A DNA stretch of 36,282 nt. It comes from JTS-RE9 sp964649195. Its GTDB lineage: Bacteria; Planctomycetota; Phycisphaerae; Phycisphaerales; Phycisphaeraceae. The stretch is from the NCBI GenBank assembly GCA_964649195.1, contig CAZYPK010000037.1, forward strand, positions 1-36,282, in the 5' to 3' direction. Positions 16,884 to 24,046 of the stretch are shown one piece after another. Under the pieces are notes generated by a model. The model ran no database searches and was not told where the DNA came from. It saw only the letters and a program-made list of their open reading frames with translations. The position numbers were made by a program, and so were the translations under genes. Numbering within the stretch: position 1 is the first letter of the stretch; each line of letters begins with the position of its first letter.

Positions 16884-19800
16884 GCACGCCAAGCCTGACT
16901 CTCGCGGACAAGCCGCACATCATCATCCGCGCCTCGGCCGGTTCGGGGAAGACCTATCAACTGAGCAATCGCTACCTCGATCTGCTTCACCGTGATGCCG
17001 CGCCGGCCACGATTCTCGCCACCACGTTCACCCGCAAGGCGGCGGGTGAAATCCTCGAGCGCATCCTCCGCAGGCTCGCCGAGGCCGCCACGAACCCGGA
17101 GGAGCGCGCCCGCCTGGCGCAGGCGCTCAAGCCGGCGACGGGGCCTCACCGCGAGCTGACGCCAGGCCGCGTGCAGGAGATGCTCAAGACCCTTTGCCGC
17201 TCGCTGCACCGCGCTTCGGTTTCGACGATCGACAGTTTTTTTCATCGCATCGCCTCCTGTTTCCGCCACGAGCTGAAGCTGCCGCCCGATCCGAAACTGG
17301 TCGATGGTTCCGACGCCCTGGCCACCCGGCTGCGCTTGCAGGCCATCGAGGCCATGCTCGGCGATGAGGATGTGGACCTGCTCATCGATCTGCTCAAACG
17401 GTTGCATCACGATCAGACCCGGCGCACCGTGACGCAGGCCATCGATGACATCGTGGGCACGCTCTACGACACCTACCGCACCACGCGGCGCGAGCACTGG
17501 CATCAGCTCGACGCCCCGTCACCGCTGGCCGCCGAGGAGGTGATGACGCTCATCGATCAGCTTGAGGATCTGCTTGCCGCCGCCGACAACAAGCCGCTGG
17601 TCAAGGCCCTGGGCAACGCCCGGCAGCGCGCCCTGCAAAGCGATTGGAAGGGATTTCTCAGCAGCGGATTGCCGCCCAAGATTCTGGCGGATCCGATCGA
17701 ACCGGTCTTCAGCGGCAAACCCGTCACCGATGCGCAGCTTGAGGTTTTCACACCGCTGATCGCCCACGCCAAAGCCGTGCTCCTGACCTACCTCGACCGC
17801 CAGACCCAGGCCACCTACGACCTGCTCCACCGATTCGACGGTCACTACACCCGCCTGCGCCAGCAGCAGCGGCTGCTGCTCTACAGCGATCTGCCTTTCA
17901 AACTGGCTCACGAACTGCCACGCCACGATGAAACCCTGCTCACCGAAATCTGCTACCGGCTCGACGGCTCGGTGGGCCACCTGCTGCTCGATGAGTTCCA
18001 GGACACCAGCTTCGACCAGTGGCGCGTGCTCGCCCCCTTTGCCCAGGAAGTGACCGCACACGGCGACGGCTCGCGCACCTTCTTCTGCGTCGGCGATGTC
18101 AAGCAGGCGATCTACGGCTGGCGCGGCGGGCGGGCCGAGCTCTTCGACCAGATTCCCGAGCAGCTCAACCTCTCCGCCGATGCCCAGGTCACGCTCGATG
18201 TCAGCCGCCGCTCCTCGCAGATCGTGCTCGATGTCGTCAATCGCGTCTTCCACTCGCTGCCCGCAAGCCAGGCGTGGACCGCCGGTGAAACGGACCGCGC
18301 CGAAGCCGCCGCATGGGCCGGGGACTTTCGCGAACACCACGCCTTCGACCGCAAGCTGCGGGGCCATGTCGAATTCATCGCCTCGCCGCCGATCGAAAAG
18401 AAGAAGAGCAACGCCGATTACGCGGCAGACCCCGGCAATGACGCGGACGAAGACGATTCGCTGCCGGAGGAATATGAATCCTTCGTCGCTGATCGCATCG
18501 CCGGGCTTCATCGCAACATGCCTTCGCAATCCATCGGCGTGCTGGTGAGCACCAACAAGGCCGCCGCGCCGCTGCTGGATCATCTGCGGGCCCTGGGCGT
18601 CGATGCCAGCGCCGAGGGGCGCAGCCAGTTCACCGGCGATCCCGCGGTGGAGGCGGTGCTCTCGGCGCTGCGGCTGGCGGATCATCCGGGGCACACCGCG
18701 GCCGCGTTTCACGTGCTCAATTCGCCGCTGGCTTCGATCATCGGCTTGCGCTCGATGCACCCGCGCGACGCCGCCGCCACCGCGCTGCACATCCGCACCC
18801 GGATTGTCGCCCGAGGCTTCGCCGGCGTGCTCGCTTCATGGGCCCGCGACCTGGCCCCCTCCTGCGATCAGGGGAGCGCCCGCAGGCTGCTGCAACTGAT
18901 CGAACTGGCCGACCGTTACGAGATCGACGCCACCGCCAGGCTCGGCCCGTTCGTGGAGGCCGTCGAGCACGCCGACTTCGAGGAGCCTTCCACCTCGCCG
19001 GTGCGGGTGATGACGATTCACAAATCCAAGGGGCTGGAGTTCGACATCGTCGTCCTGCCGCAGCTTGACAAAAGGATGGGCAACCTTTCGCGCAACGACG
19101 GCGTGACGATCCTGCGCGAACCGAACACCGATGAGGTGCTGGCGGTCTATCGCGGAACCAGCGACACGGTCCGCAAGCTGAGTCCCGTCTTGCGGCAGGC
19201 CCACGAACAGGAGCGCATGCGCCGCCTGCGCGATGATCTGTGCATGCTTTACGTGGCGATGACCCGCGCCAGGCACGCCCTGCACCTGATCGCGCCGCCG
19301 GTCAGCCAGAACAAAACCGGCCTCGGCTCCAGGGGGCTGCGCGATCAGTCCTTCGCCTCGCTTCTGCGCCACGCCCTGTGCGATGATCCTGAAGCGCAGG
19401 ACCCCGACGGCAACCAGACGCTTTACACGCATGGCGATTCGCAGTGGTGCGCCGCTTCGATCGCGGAGCCTGTCGCCGTCAAACAGACCGTACCCGCCTC
19501 GCCGCGCATCGATCGTTCGGAGCAGGCCGAACCCGCCGGGCCAAGAGCGTGGCGGATCGTCTCCCCTTCATCGCTTCATCAGCAGGGCCGGCGCAGCATC
19601 GGCGACCTGCTCGTCATCACCCCCGATGAAGCCCGATCGCGCGGCACGCTGATCCACGCCTGGTTCCAACAGATTCAATGGCTCGATGATCAAACCCCGC
19701 CGCCTTCCGATGAGGCGCTCGCTCAAGCCGCCGCACGCACGCCGCCCATCCCCACCGCCGACTGGCTGGCATCGCAGATCGAAGCCTTTCGCCGAATGAT

Positions 19801-20155
19801 CGCCCAGCCCGGCGTGCGCCAATGCTTTGCCGCGCCGACCCTCGCCACAGGGCAGCAGGTCGATCTCTGGCGCGAACGTCCCTTTGCAGTCCGCCTGAAC
19901 AATGAACTCCTGCGCGGCAGCTTCGATCGTGTCGCCATCATCCGCCAGGGCGGCAAACCCCTCCGCGCCGAACTGCTCGATTTCAAAACCGATCGCCTTC
20001 GCGGCAGCCGCGAACTGAGCGACCGCATCAACACCTACCGCCCGCAGATCGAAGCCTACCGCAACGGACTGGCCGCCATGCTGAACCTGCCGCGAAACAA
20101 CATCACCGCCTCGCTGCTCTTCGTCGAAACCGGCCGGCGGCAGGAGATTCAGTGA
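16880..20155 (+). CDS. addA: AddA-like UvrD/RecB-family helicase-nuclease
   Basis: The motor and nuclease subunit. ATP-binding Walker A is ASAGSGKT at residues 18-25, Walker B LLLDEFQDT near 368, motif III-like FFCVGDVKQAIYGWRGG, motif V MTIHKSKGLEFD near 714 and motif VI YVAMTRARHAL near 792. The C-terminal nuclease shows GSFDRV near 1013, LLDFKTD near 1033 and PQIEAY near 1056, so the active site looks intact. At 1091 aa it is close to AddA length. Translation is coupled to addB by an ATGA overlap. With both subunits keeping nuclease motifs, this is AddAB type rather than RecBCD; no recD-like gene is in the window. Confidence 0.93.
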   Translation: MSTPSLTLADKPHIIIRASAGSGKTYQLSNRYLDLLHRDAAPATILATTFTRKAAGEILERILRRLAEAATNPEERARLAQALKPATGPHRELTPGRVQEMLKTLCRSLHRASVSTIDSFFHRIASCFRHELKLPPDPKLVDGSDALATRLRLQAIEAMLGDEDVDLLIDLLKRLHHDQTRRTVTQAIDDIVGTLYDTYRTTRREHWHQLDAPSPLAAEEVMTLIDQLEDLLAAADNKPLVKALGNARQRALQSDWKGFLSSGLPPKILADPIEPVFSGKPVTDAQLEVFTPLIAHAKAVLLTYLDRQTQATYDLLHRFDGHYTRLRQQQRLLLYSDLPFKLAHELPRHDETLLTEICYRLDGSVGHLLLDEFQDTSFDQWRVLAPFAQEVTAHGDGSRTFFCVGDVKQAIYGWRGGRAELFDQIPEQLNLSADAQVTLDVSRRSSQIVLDVVNRVFHSLPASQAWTAGETDRAEAAAWAGDFREHHAFDRKLRGHVEFIASPPIEKKKSNADYAADPGNDADEDDSLPEEYESFVADRIAGLHRNMPSQSIGVLVSTNKAAAPLLDHLRALGVDASAEGRSQFTGDPAVEAVLSALRLADHPGHTAAAFHVLNSPLASIIGLRSMHPRDAAATALHIRTRIVARGFAGVLASWARDLAPSCDQGSARRLLQLIELADRYEIDATARLGPFVEAVEHADFEEPSTSPVRVMTIHKSKGLEFDIVVLPQLDKRMGNLSRNDGVTILREPNTDEVLAVYRGTSDTVRKLSPVLRQAHEQERMRRLRDDLCMLYVAMTRARHALHLIAPPVSQNKTGLGSRGLRDQSFASLLRHALCDDPEAQDPDGNQTLYTHGDSQWCAASIAEPVAVKQTVPASPRIDRSEQAEPAGPRAWRIVSPSSLHQQGRRSIGDLLVITPDEARSRGTLIHAWFQQIQWLDDQTPPPSDEALAQAAARTPPIPTADWLASQIEAFRRMIAQPGVRQCFAAPTLATGQQVDLWRERPFAVRLNNELLRGSFDRVAIIRQGGKPLRAELLDFKTDRLRGSRELSDRINTYRPQIEAYRNGLAAMLNLPRNNITASLLFVETGRRQEIQ

Positions 20156-20292
20156 GTGAGAGGACAGGGGACAGGAGACAGGGGACAGGACGCGCAGCGA
20201 GGACGCTGCGGCTGTCAATAAGGCGCGTCATGACTTCACTTCTTAGCCGCAGCGTCCTCGCTGCGCGTCCTGTCCCCTGTTTCCTTCTCCGT
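20156..20292. repeat. Nested palindrome: heptad array, REP-D, centre, REP-D inverse, heptad inverse
   Basis: From outside in: a GGGACAG heptad array (20158-20188), REP-D on the minus strand (20189-20213), a centre of about 31 bases, REP-D on the plus strand (20245-20269), then the inverse heptads CCTGTCCCCTGTTTCC (20269-20285). Arms mirror unit by unit. This is the cleanest case of the layered layout. It lies between addA and the ABC exporter. Confidence 0.88.
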
Positions 20293-20309
20293 CTATCATT
20301 CCCATTTCC

Positions 20310-22190
20310 ATGTTTGCCACGTTACGTACACTCTGGAGATTGATGGCCGGCCAGCGCCTGCGCTACGGCGGCGCGATTGTCGCCATCGGCGTCGCCACCG
20401 TCGTGGCCTACCTCGTGCCTCTGGTGGGCAGGGCCACCATCGATCGCGCCATCGCGGCACAAGTGAAGGAGACAGGGGACAGGGAACAGGGGACAGGCAT
20501 TGATGCTCCCGCGCCCGAAACCTCCTTCGACCTCACGCCTTATCTGGGCGGTCCCGATCATCTGGCGGGCAATCTCTGGATTGCCGCGCTGGCGATGATC
20601 GGTCTCACGGCGCTGGCGGGCTACTTCACCTACCTCAAAGTGCGCTGGTCCGCCGGGGCTTCCGAGCAGATCGCCCGCAGGCTGCGCAATCAGCTTTACG
20701 ATCATCTTCAGAAGCTGCCCGGCAGATACCTCGACAAGGCCGACACCGGCGACCTCGTGCAGCGATGCACCAGCGATGTCGAGAACATGAGGCTGTTCCT
20801 CTCGGCCCAGGTCGTCGAAATCGCCAACGCCCTGATCCTGCTCTGCACCGCCCTGCCCTTGATGATCATGCTCGATCTGCGCATGACGCTGGTCTCGATG
20901 GCGCTGATTCCGATCATCATCGGCTTCGCCATCATCTTCTTCATCAAGGTGAAGCATCGCTTCAAGGCGGTCGAGAAGGCCGAGAGCGAAATGACCACGG
21001 TGGTGCAGGAGAACCTCACCGGCATCCGCGTGGTGCGGGCCTTCGCCAGGCAGGCGTTTGAGCGCGACAAGTTTGCCGTGAAAAACGCGGCTTACCGCGA
21101 TCATTCGTTCAGGCTGGTTTCGCTGATGTCGATCTACTGGACCGCCAGCGATTTTCTGGTGCTCTGCCAGATGTGCGCCGCCCTGGGCTTCGGCGCCTAC
21201 TGGATCACGCAGGGCGAGATGACCGTGGGCACGCTCTACGCATTTCTGGCCTACCTTCAGATGATGCTCTGGCCCGTGAGACAGATGGGCCGCATCCTCA
21301 CCGACCTGGGCAAGGCAGTCGTGGCGATGGGCCGCATGCGCGAAATCCTCGATGAGCAGGAGGAGACGAACATCCGTTCGATGCACACCGGCGATGCGGC
21401 GACGGTCTCCGCCCCGCCGCCGGCCTTCACCGGACAGCTCACCATCGATCATCTGACCTTCTCGCACGACGGCGTCCGCCCGGTGCTGCGCGATGTTTCG
21501 CTGCGGCTGGAAACGGGGCAGACACTGGCCATCCTGGGCCCCAGCGGCGCGGGCAAGTCCACGCTGATGCAACTGCTGCTTCGGCTTTACGATTACGAGC
21601 AGGGCGAGATTCGCATCGACGGCATGGAGATACGCGAGCTGCCCCGGCAGTTCGTGCGCTCGCAGATCGGCGTGGTGATGCAGGAGCCGTTCCTGTTTTC
21701 CAAGTCGCTGGGTGAAAACATCCGCCACGGCAGGAGCGAGGCGATGCAGCACGAGGTCGAGGCCGCCGCCCGGATGGCGCACATCCACGAAACCATCGCG
21801 GGCTTCGAGCAGGGTTACGACACGGTCATCGGCGAGCGCGGCGTGAACCTCTCCGGCGGCCAGCGGCAGCGCATCGCCATCGCCCGCGCCATCGTGCGCA
21901 ACCCGGCGATCCTGATCCTGGATGACGCCCTTTCCGCCGTGGACAGCCACACGGAATCGATGATCCTCAACGCCCTCAAGGATCGCCGCGGCAGGCGGAC
22001 GAGCATCGTCATCGCCCATCGCCTGTCCACCCTCATGCAGGCCGACCGGATCATCGTGCTCGACCAGGGCGCCATCGTGCAGCAAGGCACGCACGACGAA
22101 CTGCTCGCGCAGGAGGGCATGTATCAACGGCTGTGGCGCATTCAAAGCTCGGTCGAAACGGAACTGGAGCGCGACATGCAGCCGGCGTGA
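20310..22190 (+). CDS. ABC exporter, fused TMD-NBD (MsbA/LmrA-like)
   Basis: A type IV ABC half-exporter, probably for lipid, drug or peptide, acting as a dimer in the cytoplasmic membrane. Six membrane helices span ~1-320. The coupling region is typical (ENLTGIRVVRAFARQ). The ATPase domain has Walker A GPSGAGKST near 410, Q-loop VVMQEPFLF, signature LSGGQRQ near 514, Walker B ILILDDALS near 534 and switch AHRLS near 569. Residues ~52-66, in the loop after TM1, contain ETGDREQGTG, the in-frame product of a heptad array. ATG 20310 gives a complete TM1; ATG 20343 is also possible. A second exporter lies 1.9 kb downstream, so a heterodimer is possible. Confidence 0.93.
   Translation: MFATLRTLWRLMAGQRLRYGGAIVAIGVATVVAYLVPLVGRATIDRAIAAQVKETGDREQGTGIDAPAPETSFDLTPYLGGPDHLAGNLWIAALAMIGLTALAGYFTYLKVRWSAGASEQIARRLRNQLYDHLQKLPGRYLDKADTGDLVQRCTSDVENMRLFLSAQVVEIANALILLCTALPLMIMLDLRMTLVSMALIPIIIGFAIIFFIKVKHRFKAVEKAESEMTTVVQENLTGIRVVRAFARQAFERDKFAVKNAAYRDHSFRLVSLMSIYWTASDFLVLCQMCAALGFGAYWITQGEMTVGTLYAFLAYLQMMLWPVRQMGRILTDLGKAVVAMGRMREILDEQEETNIRSMHTGDAATVSAPPPAFTGQLTIDHLTFSHDGVRPVLRDVSLRLETGQTLAILGPSGAGKSTLMQLLLRLYDYEQGEIRIDGMEIRELPRQFVRSQIGVVMQEPFLFSKSLGENIRHGRSEAMQHEVEAAARMAHIHETIAGFEQGYDTVIGERGVNLSGGQRQRIAIARAIVRNPAILILDDALSAVDSHTESMILNALKDRRGRRTSIVIAHRLSTLMQADRIIVLDQGAIVQQGTHDELLAQEGMYQRLWRIQSSVETELERDMQPA
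20466..20499 (+). repeat. GGGACAG heptad array inside the first ABC exporter gene
   Basis: Four to five degenerate GGGACAG/GGGAACA units lie in frame in the exporter coding sequence, in the loop between TM1 and TM2. The unit is the same as in the intergenic palindromes at 7050 and 20156. Confidence 0.8.
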
Positions 22191-22199
22191 AAGGAGAGG

Positions 22200-22312
22200 A
22201 AAACAATGTCCAATGGCCATTGCAAAATGCAAAATGCAAATTGTAAATTGAGGCGCAGGCGATCCTCATCAATTTGCAATTTGCACTGGATATTGGACAT
22301 TTTGCAATTCCC
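22200..22312. repeat. GCAAAAT heptad hairpin
   Basis: The left arm TGTCCAATGGCCATTGCAAAA (to about 22250) is built from ATGGCCA and GCAAAAT units. A centre near GAGGCGCAGGCGATCCTCATC is followed by the right arm, inverse units TTTGCAA and TATTGGACATTTTGC, to 22308. Mirror symmetry is clear but the number of units differs between arms. Confidence 0.78.
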
Positions 22313-22315
22313 CTC

Positions 22316-22428
22316 CCCGGCCCAGGCGAACGGAGCAAGGTGGCGCAACTGAAAGCTGAAGGCTGAAGGCTGAAGGTTCCCCGGGCCGGGGCTTGCGCAG
22401 GCCTTCAGCCCCAGCCACCCGTCGGAGT
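22316..22428. repeat. REP-C palindrome with CTGAAGG heptads in the loop
   Basis: One arm contains CCCGGCCCAGGCG and the other CCGGGCCGGGGCTTG..CAGCCCCAGCCACCCG. The loop is AGCAAGGTGGCGCAACTGA followed by about four CTGAAGG units. The same loop prefix is seen at 13804 and 29522 with different numbers of units. The element ends just ahead of the PHP gene's ribosome binding site. Confidence 0.75.
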
Positions 22429-22461
22429 TATTATGATGTTCTTCCCACAGGAGGTTTCGCC

Positions 22462-23775
22462 ATGCAACGATCTCATCTTTTCGCGTGTCTTCTTGCCGGT
22501 GCGATGCTGATCCTCATCAGCGCCGCGATGTTCATTCAGGCGGAAGAGGCGAAACCGAAATGGTACAAGGGCAACCTGCACACGCATTCGCTCTGGAGCG
22601 ACGGCGATGATTTTCCGGAGATGATCGCCGACTGGTATGTGAAGAACGGGTACGACTTCCTGGCCATGTCCGATCACAACGTCCTGAGCCGGGGCGGGAA
22701 GTGGATGAACCTGCGCGACATCAATCGTCGCGGCGGGCCGCTGGCGCTGGGCAAGTATCAGGAACGCTTCGGCAAGGAGTGGGTGCAGATGCGCGGCGAG
22801 GATGACCAGCGCGAGGTGCGGCTGCGTCCGCTCGATGAGTTTCGCAAGCTGGTGGAGAAGCCCGGCAAGTTTCTCATGATCCAGGCGGAGGAGATCACCG
22901 ACAAGTTCGGCAAGCAGCCGGTACACATCAACGCGACCAACATTCAGGAGGCGATCAAACCCCAGGGCGGCGGCAGCGTGCGCGAGGTGATGACCCGCAA
23001 TCTGATGATGGTCAAGGAGCAGAGCGAGCGCACCGGCAAGCCGATCATGACGCACCTGAATCATCCGAACTTCGTCTGGGGCGTGACGGCCGAGGACCTG
23101 GCCGCCGTGGTGCTCGAACGGTTCTTCGAGGTTTACAACGGCCATCCGGGCGTCAACCAGCTCGGCGACGCCACGCATCCGAGCGTCGATCGGCTGTGGG
23201 ACATCGCCAACACCATCCGCATCGCCAGGATGAAATCCGCTCCGCTCTACGGCGTGGGCACCGATGATTCGCACAACTATCACGGCCCGGCCAACTCGCC
23301 CAACTCCATCAGGCGCGCCGAGGCCGGCCGCGGCTGGGTCATGGTCCGCGCCGCCGCCCTCGAACCCGAAACGCTCATCGCCGCCATGATGGCCGGTGAC
23401 TTCTACGCCTCCAGCGGCGTCACCCTCCGCGAGGTGCAGTTCAACAACGACACCATCACCCTCGAAATCGAACCCGATGGCGATGCCGTCTTCACCACGC
23501 AATTCATCGGCACCCTCAAGGATTTTGACGACGCCAGCAAACCCGTGCTCGACAAGGACGGCAACGAACTGCCCATCACCCGCACCTACTCGGCGGACAT
23601 CGGCAAGACCCTGGCCACCGTCACCGGCCACAAGGCCGCCTACAAACTCACCGGCAACGAGCTTTACGTCCGCGCCGTCGTTTCCTCGAACAAGCCGCCG
23701 GTGAATCCGTCCTTCAAGGATCAGGTCAAACAGGCATGGACCCAGCCGGTGGGATGGGAGAAGTGGATCAAGTGA
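22462..23775 (+). CDS. Exported PHP-domain phosphoesterase-like protein
   Basis: A protein with the PHP (polymerase and histidinol phosphatase) metal-binding fold, probably a secreted or periplasmic phosphoesterase. ATG 22462 has a strong AGGAGG ribosome binding site and opens a signal peptide ending near residue 28. PHP motifs are present: NLHTHSLWSDG near 41, FLAMSDHN near 70, HLNHPNF and GVGTDDSHNY. The C-terminal ~110 residues are beta-rich and may be an accessory domain. At 437 aa it is longer than a bare PHP domain. It lies between two ABC exporters on the same strand, suggesting but not proving a shared role in export or processing of a phosphorylated envelope component. Confidence 0.88.
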   Translation: MQRSHLFACLLAGAMLILISAAMFIQAEEAKPKWYKGNLHTHSLWSDGDDFPEMIADWYVKNGYDFLAMSDHNVLSRGGKWMNLRDINRRGGPLALGKYQERFGKEWVQMRGEDDQREVRLRPLDEFRKLVEKPGKFLMIQAEEITDKFGKQPVHINATNIQEAIKPQGGGSVREVMTRNLMMVKEQSERTGKPIMTHLNHPNFVWGVTAEDLAAVVLERFFEVYNGHPGVNQLGDATHPSVDRLWDIANTIRIARMKSAPLYGVGTDDSHNYHGPANSPNSIRRAEAGRGWVMVRAAALEPETLIAAMMAGDFYASSGVTLREVQFNNDTITLEIEPDGDAVFTTQFIGTLKDFDDASKPVLDKDGNELPITRTYSADIGKTLATVTGHKAAYKLTGNELYVRAVVSSNKPPVNPSFKDQVKQAWTQPVGWEKWIK

Positions 23776-23789
23776 GGCGGATGAAATCA

Positions 23790-23888
23790 AAATGACCAAT
23801 GGCCGATACTCATTGCAAAATGCAAATTGAAGAGCCATCTGAAGTCCGCTGATCATTTTGCAATTTGCAATGGCCATTTTGCAATTCC
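23790..23888. repeat. GCAAAAT/ATGACCA heptad hairpin
   Basis: Left arm ATGACCAATGGCCG, then CATTGCAAAATGCAAATTG; centre AAGAGCCATCTGAAGTCCGC; right arm ATTTTGCAATTTGCAATGGCC. This is the same kind of mirrored structure as 22200-22312, placed after the PHP gene stop. Confidence 0.75.
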
Positions 23889-23909
23889 CGGTAGTGGCTC
23901 AGTTTGAAT

Positions 23910-24000
23910 CCGGGTGGCTGGGGCTGAGTCCGCGAAGCCCCGGCCCGATGAAACAGCAAGGCGCCGGGGCGTCGAAGACTCCGCCCCAGCCACCCGAACA
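23910..24000. repeat. REP-C palindrome
   Basis: A REP-C unit (GGTGGCTGGGG, GAGTCCGCGA, AGCCCCGGCC) at 23912-23944, a short loop with AAACAGCAAGGCG, and an inverse unit ending CCCCAGCCACCCG at 23999. The inverse arm has diverged in its centre (GTCGAAGACTCCG). It lies directly upstream of the second ABC exporter. Confidence 0.78.
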
Positions 24001-24046
24001 TTTCAAACTGAACCACTGTCCAATTCCCCCGCTTCCACACTCCCCC

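Noticed and set aside
20322..22232. 636-codon minus-strand frame opposite the first ABC exporter
   Set aside because: His/Asp/Arg-rich antisense translation without recognisable motifs; the plus strand has all ABC motifs.
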